Origin: CAVSRC01 sp963730325
GTDB lineage: Bacteria; Pseudomonadota; Alphaproteobacteria; Rhizobiales; Kaistiaceae
Direction of reading: 5' to 3'
Assembly (NCBI GenBank): GCA_963730325.1
Contig: CAVSRC010000014.1
Location: 170,858-234,857 of the forward strand
Length of the DNA: 64,000 bases
Below are positions 47,355 through 56,761 of this stretch, piece by piece (the first letter of the stretch is position 1; every line of letters starts with the position of its first letter). The notes below the pieces were generated by a model, which saw only the letters and a list, made by a program, of their open reading frames with translations, searched no databases and was not told where the DNA came from. The position numbers were made by a program, and so were the translations under genes.

Positions 47355-48806
47355 GTGCCTTCGCATCTCAGCGCGGCGATTCGCAGTGTCATTGCCCGGT
47401 TTGGTGTTTCCAACAAGGGCAATGTGGCTGTGATATTCGCCATTGCCTGCGTTCCAGTGATCGCTGCCATGGGTGTCGCTGTCGACTACACCCGCGCCGC
47501 GCAGACCGACTCGGCCATGCAGGACGCGCTCGACGCCGCCTCGCTGGCGCTTTCCCGCGAGCCGACCCTGTCGACCATGACGTCGGACCAGGTCCAGACG
47601 TATGCGGAGAAATACTTCAACGCCAACTTCCACAACACCGAGGTGAAGAAGTTGACGCTGACGGCGAGCTATTCGCCGACCGGGCCCTCGGTGACTATCA
47701 GCGCCAAGGCGACGCTGCCGACCGATTTCATGGGCATTATCGGCACCGAGAGCGTACCGCTCGGCCGCTCCTCGACGACGGTCTGGGGCGAAGCCCGGCT
47801 GCGCGTCGCGCTGGCGCTCGACAACACCGGATCGATGTCGTCGTCCGGCAAGATGACCGCGCTCAAGACCGCCACCCACAATCTGCTGACCCAGCTCAAG
47901 GGCGCCGCCTCGGTCGATGGCGACGTCTACGTATCGATCATCCCCTTCGTGAAGGACGTCAACGTCAAGGATATCGCCGGCAGCCCCTACTACAACGCGA
48001 GCTGGATAAAGTGGGACGGTTCCGCCTATGCGGACAAGGACCTGTGGAACAACACCTACGGGACCACCCACGGCGATTGCGCCAGCGGCTCGCACTGGGT
48101 CAGGATAGGCTACAACTGGTACTACGTCCGCGCCTCCAACTACGACAACGAGTCCGACTGCGTGAAGTATGGCTTCACCTGGACGCCCGATCATACCGTC
48201 TGGGACGGCTGCGTCATGGATCGTGACCAAGACAACGACACGACCAACACCGACCCGACGACCAGCGACGCGGCGACGCTGTTCCCGGCCGAGCAGTACT
48301 ACACGAAGGATTGGTGGGGCAACGAGACCGACAGCTGCCCAACGTCAATAATGGGCCTCAGCTATGACTGGACAGCGCTCGGCGACAAAGTGGACGCCAT
48401 GAGCCCGAACGGCTCGACCAACCAAGCGATCGGCCTGCAATGGGCCTGGCAATCGCTGACCGCGGAACCCTTCACGATTCCGGCCTTTGACCCCGACAAG
48501 GTCTACAAGCAGGTGATCATCCTGCTCACCGACGGTCTCAACACGCAGGACCGCTGGTACGGTGACGGTTATAACGTGTCGACCAGCGTCGATGCGCGCC
48601 AGAAGAAGCTCTGCGACAACATCAAGGCCGCCGGCATCAAGATTTACACGGTCCAGGTGAACACCGGCGGCGATCCGACCTCGACGCTGCTGCAGGGCTG
48701 CGCCAGCTCGTCGGACAAGTTCTTCCTGCTGACGACGGCGGATCAGATCGTGACCACCTTCCAGCAGATCGGCACCGAGCTGTCGGATCTCCGCATCTCT
48801 GAATAG
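47355..48806 (+). CDS. TadG-like pilus assembly protein with VWA domain, copy 3
   Basis: 483-residue third member of the tandem array. It has the membrane helix KGNVAVIFAIACVPVIAAMG, metal site DNTGSM, ILLTDGLN and the terminal QQIGTELSDLRISE. Its insert is aromatic and distinct (HWVRIGYNWYYVRASNYD), while the following WWGNETDSCPTS is shared with copy 2. GTG start with GGGAGG upstream. No tad ATPase, prepilin or secretin gene is nearby, so the array is detached from a pilus locus in this window. Confidence 0.85.
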   Translation: MPSHLSAAIRSVIARFGVSNKGNVAVIFAIACVPVIAAMGVAVDYTRAAQTDSAMQDALDAASLALSREPTLSTMTSDQVQTYAEKYFNANFHNTEVKKLTLTASYSPTGPSVTISAKATLPTDFMGIIGTESVPLGRSSTTVWGEARLRVALALDNTGSMSSSGKMTALKTATHNLLTQLKGAASVDGDVYVSIIPFVKDVNVKDIAGSPYYNASWIKWDGSAYADKDLWNNTYGTTHGDCASGSHWVRIGYNWYYVRASNYDNESDCVKYGFTWTPDHTVWDGCVMDRDQDNDTTNTDPTTSDAATLFPAEQYYTKDWWGNETDSCPTSIMGLSYDWTALGDKVDAMSPNGSTNQAIGLQWAWQSLTAEPFTIPAFDPDKVYKQVIILLTDGLNTQDRWYGDGYNVSTSVDARQKKLCDNIKAAGIKIYTVQVNTGGDPTSTLLQGCASSSDKFFLLTTADQIVTTFQQIGTELSDLRISE

Positions 48807-48940
48807 GCGAGCGCACAACGCCAGCATATACGAGGCCGCGCCGATGAGCCGTGCGCGGCATTGTCGTTTGGGCCCTGCCTCACGCCTCAGACCGGCAAAA
48901 GAGGTTGTCAGGCCCGCGGCGGGTGTGTAGTGCCCTGCCC

Positions 48941-49780
48941 ATGCAGAAAATCGGCATTGTCTGGCTGGCGTCATATCCACGCTCGGGAAACACATGGCTC
49001 CGCCTGTTCCTCCACAGCCTTCTGGAAGTGATGGCCGGCCGCCCCGACGACGCGGTTCAGATTTCCGAGATCGGCAAATATTCGACGTGGGAAGCGGACG
49101 CCCGCAACTTCGCGCCTTTCGTCGACGCGCCGGACAAGGTTGAGAACCTTCACGCGGTCATCAGGGCCAGGCCGAAGGTGCAGGCGGCGATGCTCGCCCG
49201 CCAGGGTCGTTCGTTCTTCGCCAAGACCCACCTTCTCCTGGCGACGCTGGACGGCACGCCGACGATCAACCCCGACGTGACCAAAGGGGCCGTCTACATC
49301 GTCCGCGACCCGCGCGACGTTGCCTGCTCGTTCGCCGCCCATGTCGGCGCGCCGCTTGACGAGATCATCGAACGCATGGCGATGGCGAACTATGCCGAGC
49401 CGAACAGCGGCGCCTACGAAGTGATGGGCTCGTGGAGCCGCAATGTCGAAACGTGGACCGACCCGCCGCGCGATTTCATCCACGTCGTGCGCTATCGCGA
49501 TCTGGTTGCGCGGCCGATGGAAACCTTCGCGGCAATCGCCCGGCACGTTTCGCTGGCGCCGAGCCCCGAACAGCTCGAACGGGCGATCCGCCTTTCCTCG
49601 TTCGACCGGCTGCGCGGTCAGGAAGTCGCTCTCGGCCTTCGCGGCGCCAGCGAACGCTCGACGGACTACTTCTTTCGCAGGGGCAAGGTCGGCACCTGGC
49701 GCGACGAGTTGACGTCGGCGCAAGCCGATCGCATCGTCCGCGACCACCGCGAGCAGATGGTCCGTTTCGGCTATCTCTAG
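48941..49780 (+). CDS. sulfotransferase domain protein
   Basis: 279-residue PAPS-dependent sulfotransferase (Sulfotransfer_1). The 5'-phosphosulfate loop is ASYPRSGNTWLR near the N-terminus. The 3'-phosphate-binding motif is VYIVRDPRDVACSF at about residue 118, with a later YFFRRGKVGTWRDEL. Substrate is unknown; bacterial relatives sulfate surface glycans, lipids or small molecules. It follows the TadG-like array on the same strand after about 135 bp and may act on the surface polymer encoded elsewhere in the window (inference). Confidence 0.88.
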   Translation: MQKIGIVWLASYPRSGNTWLRLFLHSLLEVMAGRPDDAVQISEIGKYSTWEADARNFAPFVDAPDKVENLHAVIRARPKVQAAMLARQGRSFFAKTHLLLATLDGTPTINPDVTKGAVYIVRDPRDVACSFAAHVGAPLDEIIERMAMANYAEPNSGAYEVMGSWSRNVETWTDPPRDFIHVVRYRDLVARPMETFAAIARHVSLAPSPEQLERAIRLSSFDRLRGQEVALGLRGASERSTDYFFRRGKVGTWRDELTSAQADRIVRDHREQMVRFGYL

Positions 49781-49872
49781 CCGCGGCCACCGCCCGCTCA
49801 CGGGCACCGGCCCGCGACCTGCGAGCCGGAAGTCGCCCTGACTGAGACGATTCTTGTCGGCCGGCAGGCGCA

Positions 49873-50367
49873 TTAGCGCGGCCCGTTGGCGGCCCGTTGG
49901 CGCCGGGTCATCCAGAACACGAAGGCCGAGGCGAAGCCGAACAGCGTTTTCGAGACGAAGCTGACCGGATAGGGCACGATCGTCACGAAGGCCGGATTGA
50001 CCATCGGCAGGATGACGAAGAAGTTCATCAGCCACACCCCGACCAGCGCCAGGATCACCACGACCGGCTCGAAAACCGTTCCGGCGATGCGCGGCAGAAC
50101 CAGCGGCACGGCGATGGCGATGACGATGCCGAGCCCGACGGCCAGCACCATGTGGATCAGGAGTCCGACTGCGACCGAGGTTGGCGCGGCGGCGATATCC
50201 GGAAAGACCGTCTGCGTCACGCCGCGCGCCACGATGGCGGCGTCGTTGCCCGACAGGGACTGATAGAGCATGATCCAGAGGATCTCCATGATGCCTCCGG
50301 CAAAGCCAGCCACTGCGCCCAAGGTCAGAAAGCCTTGCCGCGTGGAAGAGAAAGTTTTGGTCGTCAT
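49873..50367 (-). CDS. small integral membrane protein of unknown function
   Basis: 164 residues with four evident membrane segments (around residues 15-35, 65-90, 98-120 and 135-155) and a basic C-terminus. I do not recognise the family. A preceding AGAGG-type site supports the start at 50367. Its neighbours are a convergent sulfotransferase and a decayed region. Confidence 0.7.
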   Translation of the reverse strand: MTTKTFSSTRQGFLTLGAVAGFAGGIMEILWIMLYQSLSGNDAAIVARGVTQTVFPDIAAAPTSVAVGLLIHMVLAVGLGIVIAIAVPLVLPRIAGTVFEPVVVILALVGVWLMNFFVILPMVNPAFVTIVPYPVSFVSKTLFGFASAFVFWMTRRQRAANGPR

Positions 50368-50490
50368 CGACGGGACCTCTTTATTGGAAGGCGGCGTCCC
50401 GGCCGCCAGGGAGAGACGTTGAAAGGCGGATCACTCGGCCGATCTCCGGTCATGCTCAACAACTGAGCAAATTGCGTGCCTCGCCGGGGG

Positions 50491-50705
50491 TCAGGCATCG
50501 ACCTCCCCCAGGCGCAAGTCCGTGGGCAGCGGCAAGGTGCGGTGACTGATGGTGGTCGTCATGGGCACGACGACAGCCTCGCGCTGCGAACGATCGCAAC
50601 CGGTCAGAATGTCGAGGGTGTGCACCGCCATCTCGCTGGTCAGGCGCGGCTCGCGTCCGCTCAGCACCGCGGCGGCGAAATCGGCCACGCCGACACCGCG
50701 ACGCG
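50491..50705 (-). pseudogene. C-terminal remnant of a Gfo/Idh/MocA oxidoreductase
   Basis: About 65 codons encode VADFAAAVLSGREPRLTSEM and AVHTLDILTG, the conserved ending of Gfo/Idh/MocA sugar oxidoreductases. The N-terminal Rossmann domain is missing. It abuts the end of a GMC oxidoreductase fragment in a different frame at about 50700, so a deletion has joined the tails of two unrelated genes. Confidence 0.7.
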
Positions 50706-51166
50706 CATTCGTGAATCGATCACGCCGTCTTCCGGCGTGCCGATGCGGCAGGTGCCCGTGCCATGCAGGCCGGAGCTCGAATTGGCCATGGCCGCGGCGA
50801 GAAGCGCCTCGTCGCTGGCGTCCTCCGGAAGCCCGGGAAAGACCTCTTCGGCCACGAAATTGCTCAGCTCGCGGCGGCGCACGAGCTTCCTGACCCCGCG
50901 CACCATGGCTACGACCTCCTTGCGATCTTCCGGATGCGTCATCCAGTTGGTCATAACCAGCGGAGGATCGGCCGCATTGCGCGAACGCAATTCGATCTTG
51001 CCGCGGCTGTGCGGCCTGGTGTCGATGGCGGTGATGGTAAGGCCCGGCAGTTTTTCCGGCACGCCCCTGCCCGGCTCCTCCTTGTCCTCGTCGGACATGC
51101 TGAAGGAATAAAGCGCGGCGCCGCCGCGCAAGATGGCCCGGCCGAACTTCTGAAGCCCATTAAGTC
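50706..51166 (-). pseudogene. C-terminal fragment of a GMC-family oxidoreductase
   Basis: The minus-strand frame reads GLQKFGRAILRGGAALYSFS, then LTITAIDTRPHSRGKIELRS and the GMC motif GLHGTGTCRIG before ending within VIDSRMRV. This is the substrate-binding half of a choline-dehydrogenase-like flavoprotein. The FAD domain is gone, cut exactly where the tRNA-Lys remnant begins at 51172. The extreme C-terminus has been replaced by the Gfo fragment. Confidence 0.75.
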
Positions 51167-51171
51167 CTTTT

Positions 51172-51234
51172 TGGTGGGTTTACACGGACTTCGAACCGCG
51201 GATCCGTGATCAAGCATCGGTGTTGTTCTTCAAG
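51172..51234 (-). repeat. degenerate tRNA-Lys 3' end / attachment-site remnant (left)
   Basis: On the minus strand it ends in the T-loop-like GGTTCGAAGTCCGTG and the acceptor end ACCCACCA. It aligns over 60 bp with 55223-55283, with several substitutions and small indels. It truncates a GMC gene on its left. It has the look of an integration-site copy left by an element targeting a tRNA-Lys gene. Confidence 0.7.
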
Positions 51235-51486
51235 GGCGTCCATCTGGCGGCATTGCGACTACCTGTCGCGAAAGTACCTTTTTGCAGCCTGGTTCGGTCG
51301 TCGGGAATGGAGCGGAAAAGCCGGTTTCCGCAAATCCAGGCTGGACGACCATTTCCTGCGCCGGGCAACTATTCTTCCCGACAACAGTTCAAATGAATTT
51401 GCGTTCCTTGCGGATGGCGATACAAAATCAAGAGATCACGCTTGAGCGGCCGTCGCCTTTGCCTGTCTCGGGGGAATTAACCTGTC
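51235..51486. other. spacer upstream of paralogue 3
   Basis: About 250 bp of lower-GC sequence with no supported gene, between the tRNA remnant and the third GT2 fusion. It presumably holds that gene's promoter; a GGGGGAATTAA stretch near 51471 may be its ribosome-binding region. Confidence 0.4.
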
Positions 51487-54483
51487 GTGGTAAGTCGTGC
51501 GCCTTTGGTCGACGGCGAGCTTGCGGTTCTCGATCGCCACGTCCTGCGCATCTACTTTCGGTCAGACGCTCCATTCATCACTGCCGCACTCGCATCCGAG
51601 GACGGCGGTGCTCCAAGATTTGCACTTGTTGCCAAGCACGGCACCGAATACCGGTCCGAAATTGATTTGAGGCAATGCCCTCCCGGCGAATACACCATCG
51701 CGTTGCAGGCGGCCGCTGGCGACCGTGTTCCGTTCGGCAGAAATCTGGCGGACCGTCAACTGCGCCGGTCTCACAACGGTGAGGTTCAGAGCGTACCGCA
51801 TTCGGTGTTCACGGTTGACGCGCGTCAGCGGTTCGCCACCGTCCGGCTAGACTTTGATCGTATGCGGTTGCTCTTGTCCGAGACGGAAGACAAAGGAGCT
51901 GCGCCGGAGAGACGCCGCGATACCGACGGGAACATCACTCGGCCGCATTTCTCGATCGTCGTCGCGATGCACAATGTGGCCAAGTATCTCGACCAATTCT
52001 TCACGTCTGTCACGAAGCAACCGGCATTTCGCACGCACATGGAGCTGATTGCCGTCGACGACGGTTCGACGGATGGAACCGCCAAGGTCGCCAAACGCTG
52101 GGCTCGTCGGTTTCCCAAAAAAATCCGCTACATCTTCAAGGAAAATGGCGGCGTCTCCGAAGCGCGCAATGTTGGCCTGGAGTATACCTCTGGTGAGTGG
52201 GTGTTGTTCTTCGATCCAGACGATTACATCGCGCCCGACTACATCGAACAGATAGAAAGAGCCATCCACCGCCATCGCGACCGCGACATCTGCGCCATCG
52301 TATGCCGCACGATAATCTACGTGGAAAGCACGGACACCTATCGGCCTCACTATCTCCAGTACCGCTTCGACAATGGCGAGCAGGTGGTTCCGGTCGAACA
52401 TTCCGAACGGTACCCTCAGTTGAGCGTCAATTGCGTCTGCTTGCGATCAAGCGTGATCGGGCGCCACGGCCTCCGGTTCGATCCGCGAATCCGTCCCAAT
52501 TTCGAGGACGCTCATTTCTATGCGCGCTATCTGTTCAATTCCTCCGGATCGCAGATTCTGTTCCTTCCGCAGGCCAAGTACTTCTACCGCACGCGCGCCG
52601 ATGCGACTTCGCTCGTGCAGACCGCACCGCACGATCCCCGGTGGTTCGGCGATCAGCTTGAATTTGGAAATCTTGCGCTGTTGCACGAGACGTCCCGTGA
52701 CGGACCCGTTCCGACATTCATACAACAGATCATGCTCTGCGAACCGCAATTGCATGAGGTCGTCGAGCATCCGGAGCGCGTCGCATTTCTGAGTTCGGAA
52801 CAGCGCTCGAGACTGCATGATCTGCTGGTGCAGATCTTGCGATTTATCGACATCGAAACAATTCTCGACCCTGCCACGAGCGGGTTCGGCTGGCTCTATA
52901 GCGTCGGCATCCTGGGCTTTTTCAAGAATTGCGATCCGCCCCGACAACGCATCCAGGTCTTCGATCATGACGCGACGAGCAGATTGATCGGACTGTGCAT
53001 TTGGTCACGCGAAAGAGAGCCATCGGCGGCCTTCTTCGTCGACGGCGTTGAGATCGAGCCGGCTTATGTCAAGCTTCGTCGCCATGACTTCCTCGACACG
53101 CTGTTTGTGTGGGAGCATGTCATCTGGCTACCCAGCCCAACCGATGGCGCGCTGGAGTGCCGGGTGTCCGGTCGCAGCGCAGACATCAAGCTGCGCCAGA
53201 AGATTGTGAGCTCCGCTACAATTGACGACATTCGCTCGGCGTTCGTCCCCGAGGTGCCGCAACCTTCCGGCCTCTCGGAGATCGGACGCCACATGCGGCA
53301 ACAGGCGCGTTCGCGGAACGTCTCAACCTTGTTTCGCGATGCCTGGTTGTTCATGGACAGAGATGTCAGTGCCGGCAATTTAGCCGAATATCTCTATCGC
53401 TACGCCATGCGACATCGATCTGCGATCAATGCGTTCTTCGTCTTGCGCCAGGACTCGCCAGACTGGCCTCGCCTCGCCCGGCTGGGCTTCAGACTTCTGC
53501 CGTTCGGCGAGGTTCCGCACTATCTCGCGCTGCTCAATGCTGCACGGCTCATATCGTCGCAAAGCGATCGCTATGTCTGGGGGTCGCTTCCTTCCCACGA
53601 AACTGCCGACATGGTTCGCTACAAGTTTGCGCTGCTGCAGCACGAGGTGATGCGCGACGATATCCCCAAGCGTCTTAATGATGTCCCCGTTGACATGATT
53701 GCAGTCGCATCCCGTCACGATTTCGATCTGATCGCCGGCGACGGGTCGCCTTATCGGTTTGGCCGCAAGGAGACCGTTCTTGTCGGCTCTGCGCGGCATG
53801 ACGCTCTCTTGTCTGCCCCGGTTCGCGATGACCGTGTGCTTGTCATTGCGCCAGTTGGCCGGGAGTCGTTGTTCCGATATTCGAAGCGATATAGCGGCGG
53901 AAAAGGGAGAGAGTTCGATTTCCTGAGCGATCCGGGGCCGGAACTTCAGCATTCCAACGCGATGTCACGATGGAAGAGCCTGTTGCACAGCGCCGCGCTG
54001 GCCGAGGTGGCTCGTCATGCCGGTTGCCGCGTTGTTCTGCTGCCCCATTGGCAGCTTCTCGGCCAGGTTGATTTCTTTGAATTGCCGGATTGGGTCGAAG
54101 CGTGCCCGCCATATGGAGAGGCGGTTCTTGGTCTGATACGCGGCCTCACCCTTCTTGTGACCGATTATTCCAGCTACGCATCGGACGCGGCTCTGATCGG
54201 CAAGCCCTTGATCTATTACAACCGTGAGAACCACGCTTTCGCCGGCATGCAAGCCTGGCAAACGACGCATTTCGATCCCTGTCGCGACGGGTTTGGGCCG
54301 GTCAGTCCTGACGAGGCGACCTTGGTGGGATCGATCGCGACGACGTTGAATGCTGGATCGACTGCTGCCCAAGCGTATCGTGATCGTGCCATGAAGGCAT
54401 TTCCCTTCGGCAGTGGCGGCAGCTCTGAACGGATTCTTGACGCTATCGCCGCTCTCGATCGTCCCTACGGCGCCAGTTCCTGA
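51487..54483 (+). CDS. GT2 glycosyltransferase - glycerophosphotransferase-like fusion (paralogue 3)
   Basis: 998-residue relative of the proteins at 7.4-10.4 and 15.8-18.8 kb. The GT2 domain (about 155-400) is well kept: FSIVVAMHNVAKYL, AVDDGSTDGT, FFDPDDY. The C-terminal glycerophosphotransferase-like domain is altered at sites conserved in the other two: QHEVMRDD instead of HG, VGSARHDAL instead of TGxPRHDAL, APVGR instead of MPTWR and YYNRE instead of YYQFD. LPH and TDYSS remain. Its GC is lower than its surroundings, and it lies between two tRNA-Lys 3'-end remnants. GTG start. Confidence 0.82.
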   Translation: MVSRAPLVDGELAVLDRHVLRIYFRSDAPFITAALASEDGGAPRFALVAKHGTEYRSEIDLRQCPPGEYTIALQAAAGDRVPFGRNLADRQLRRSHNGEVQSVPHSVFTVDARQRFATVRLDFDRMRLLLSETEDKGAAPERRRDTDGNITRPHFSIVVAMHNVAKYLDQFFTSVTKQPAFRTHMELIAVDDGSTDGTAKVAKRWARRFPKKIRYIFKENGGVSEARNVGLEYTSGEWVLFFDPDDYIAPDYIEQIERAIHRHRDRDICAIVCRTIIYVESTDTYRPHYLQYRFDNGEQVVPVEHSERYPQLSVNCVCLRSSVIGRHGLRFDPRIRPNFEDAHFYARYLFNSSGSQILFLPQAKYFYRTRADATSLVQTAPHDPRWFGDQLEFGNLALLHETSRDGPVPTFIQQIMLCEPQLHEVVEHPERVAFLSSEQRSRLHDLLVQILRFIDIETILDPATSGFGWLYSVGILGFFKNCDPPRQRIQVFDHDATSRLIGLCIWSREREPSAAFFVDGVEIEPAYVKLRRHDFLDTLFVWEHVIWLPSPTDGALECRVSGRSADIKLRQKIVSSATIDDIRSAFVPEVPQPSGLSEIGRHMRQQARSRNVSTLFRDAWLFMDRDVSAGNLAEYLYRYAMRHRSAINAFFVLRQDSPDWPRLARLGFRLLPFGEVPHYLALLNAARLISSQSDRYVWGSLPSHETADMVRYKFALLQHEVMRDDIPKRLNDVPVDMIAVASRHDFDLIAGDGSPYRFGRKETVLVGSARHDALLSAPVRDDRVLVIAPVGRESLFRYSKRYSGGKGREFDFLSDPGPELQHSNAMSRWKSLLHSAALAEVARHAGCRVVLLPHWQLLGQVDFFELPDWVEACPPYGEAVLGLIRGLTLLVTDYSSYASDAALIGKPLIYYNRENHAFAGMQAWQTTHFDPCRDGFGPVSPDEATLVGSIATTLNAGSTAAQAYRDRAMKAFPFGSGGSSERILDAIAALDRPYGASS

Positions 54484-54790
54484 GCGGGCCAGATAGGTTG
54501 GGAATGCGCCCTTGACCTCTGCAACCCGGCCGGCAATCGCAGCGTCGGGGGTGCGTTGCGCGTTCGACCGCGAGGCCCTTCCGCGCATCGCGAGCACGCC
54601 GACGAGGTCGCGCGCCGCAACGGGCGCACGATCGTCGAGCCGATCACCAACCGAGGATCGCCGACGGCCGCGGGCGACGGACCTCGGTAACAACGCAGGC
54701 AGGCGCCACCGACCTCACATGACGATGTTCAGAGGTCCATTTGGGTCAAATCCGGCCCCTGGCCTCCTCCGAACGCCGCTTGCGTGACGC
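54484..54790. other. gene-free stretch, possibly decayed coding sequence
   Basis: About 300 bp of high-GC DNA following paralogue 3. A minus-strand frame continues through it, but I recognise no family and see no start signal. It may be the residue of a lost gene. Confidence 0.3.
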
Positions 54791-55024
54791 CTATCGCAGA
54801 GGCTCCCGGCACCTCGGACAACGTGGCGCCTTGCCGTGAGCCACGCCGATCGTGCCGGTATGGCCGCAATTGGCGCATGCAAAAGTCATTGTGACGACGG
54901 AGGGTATTGTCTTGATCTGGCCGCCACGAGCCAGAAAGGCCGCAACCTCGTCGCGGGCCTCGGCGGCCTTGTCTGCCTTGCTGGCCGCCGCACCGCCAGA
55001 TCTTGCTTTCGGACTACGGTTCAC
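54791..55024 (-). CDS. small zinc-ribbon protein
   Basis: 77 residues: a Lys/Ala-rich helical N-terminus, then FACANCGHTGTIGVAHG followed by PRCPRCREPLR, giving two CxxC pairs typical of a rubredoxin-like zinc ribbon. The GTG at 55024 is chosen because AAAGGAAG lies upstream and the sequence before it is not protein-like. Function unknown; zinc-ribbon proteins of this size often bind nucleic acid. It lies just inside the right tRNA-Lys remnant. Confidence 0.55.
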   Translation of the reverse strand: MNRSPKARSGGAAASKADKAAEARDEVAAFLARGGQIKTIPSVVTMTFACANCGHTGTIGVAHGKAPRCPRCREPLR

Positions 55025-55222
55025 AACAAAGGCTTCCTTTTGTCCGCGAATGGGATGGGCACTCCTTCGCACGACTGCATGCTCGACGCCACCGTCGACC
55101 GCGGAAAAGACCGCCAGTTGCACTCGAGCTGAAACCGGAATGCCCACATGGGGCCGTACCCCCGGGAGTTATCCCGAGGTCGCCGCCTCATCTCGCAAAC
55201 GTCGCCAAGTGCTTGATTTATT

Positions 55223-55283
55223 TGGTGGGTGTACACGGACTCGAACCGTGGACCCGCTGATTAAGAGACCGTTGATCTTCAAG
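55223..55283 (-). repeat. tRNA-Lys(CUU) 3' half / attachment-site remnant (right)
   Basis: On the minus strand, 55223-55267 reads CTCTTAATCAGC, GGTTCGAGTCCGTG and TACACCCACCA: the anticodon loop, T arm and acceptor end of tRNA-Lys. The D arm and a matching anticodon 5' strand are absent, so it is not a functional tRNA. Three-prime halves starting at the anticodon loop are the classical footprint of tyrosine-integrase elements. An integrase lies 160 bp away, and a degenerate second copy is at 51172-51234. Confidence 0.85.
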
Positions 55284-55440
55284 CTTCACCCAGTCTCAGG
55301 AGCATTCAGCCAATCGCACTAGCCATTGCTTTTGCTTGGAAAACGCCGTTGTCGGGACCTCACACTGTCTCACTGCATCTCACCGTGCCTCATGCTCGGT
55401 GGAACCTCGGTGGAACCTCAAGCCGGCGTGAGGAGGAATA

Positions 55441-56601
55441 GTGGCCAAGCGCGTGCGGCCGCTTACCGCGGCGCAGATGCGTAATTTGAGACCGGGCAGA
55501 GCAATAATCGAGTTGGTCGATGGGGCTGTACCTGGTCTGCGCGTGCGGATGCCCCCCAATGGGGTGATGTCGTGGAGCCTCAACATCCGCAATGCACGAG
55601 GTGAAAGACAGCACTTCGATGTCGGCCGTGGTCTGGGCCTCGCGGCAACTCGAGAAAAGGCACTGGAACTACGTCAGCAGGTGCGCAACGGCGCAGATCC
55701 GACGGCCGAGAGACGAACTACACGAACCCGGGCCAAAGATGCACAATCCGGCATCGGATCGTTTGGCTCGGTCGTTGCCGCGTACTTCGAGACTGGCCCA
55801 GGAAGTTTGTTGAATAGCCGTAAGGAGCAAGAGCGGCGTATCCGGGACGTTTTTGCCAGCCACCTTGCGCGTCCGGCCGAGGAGGTCTCGGTGGCTGACC
55901 TCCAGCGGACCGCTGATCAACATCCAAGTTCATCCAGCGCAGGTCATGCTGTGGCGAAAAGGCTTCCGCGAACTCAAAGGCGGAGCGGACGGCGATGGTC
56001 AACGCGTCGGAAGATGAGTGGCAAGTACGCGGTCGCGGCCGCTTCGCCAAGCTGCACGCTCCGGCTCGGGGAAGTCTCCAGCGCGACATGGGACGAGATC
56101 GACCTGAAGCACGGCACCTGGACGATCCCGGCACCGCACCGGAAGGACACACGCAGCAAGCGCAGGGTGAGGCGCGTTCCCCAGACCGACCTCGTCGTGC
56201 AATTGCCCAGGCAGGCGCTTAACCTGTTGAAAGAAATCGGTCCCGAAGAAGGCACGACGCTGATCTTTCGCGGTGAGCGCGGTGCAGCCCTTCAGAATTG
56301 GGATCGGTGGCAAAAGGCGGTCATAGCCAGATCGGGCGTCGGCGGATGGGATCGGCATGCGTTGCGTCGAAGAACTGCGACGATGGCAGGCCAACTCGGC
56401 GCTCCCCCGCACATCATTGAGGCGCTGCTCGGCCACCGCAATATCGGCGGCCAGCTCATCGCTGGATACTCAAAGGCGCGCTATACCGACGAGGTCGGCC
56501 ACTTTCTCCAACTTATTTCTGACACGCGTGTGATCGAGGACGCCTGGCTTGGCCATCGGTCTTCATCCGTGAAGTGCGCCGCCGGAGTCATCGGTGGGTG
56601 A
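55441..56601 (+). pseudogene. tyrosine recombinase/integrase, probably degenerate
   Basis: 386 codons from a GTG with GAGGAGG upstream. Residues about 5-90 form the DUF4102 arm-binding domain (LTAAQMRNLRPG to NGADPTAERR). The catalytic part keeps an Arg box (LRLGEVSSATWDEIDL, ~207), the HxxR box (RHALRRRTAT, ~305), LLGHRN and a candidate Tyr in SKARY (~344). Residues about 150-200 look scrambled, being Arg/Ser-rich with related coding in another frame. This implies compensating indels and loss of part of the core-binding domain, so activity is doubtful. It targets the neighbouring tRNA-Lys site. Confidence 0.7.
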
Positions 56602-56761
56602 GTGGACGCCCGAGCGGGGCGAGCCCGCGTTGAAGGAACGGCCGCCGCGCCGTGCCATATCCTGATAATCACCTCACGTTTGGCCAGGGGTAGGAATCGC
56701 TACCACGCCGCCCAAACTCGTTGCGCGGCGCTCTGATCGCGCGCTCTGGCCAACGCAGGTG

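Noticed and set aside
55223..55299. Complete tRNA-Lys gene
   Set aside because: Only the anticodon-to-CCA half matches; the D arm and the pairing strand of the anticodon stem are missing.
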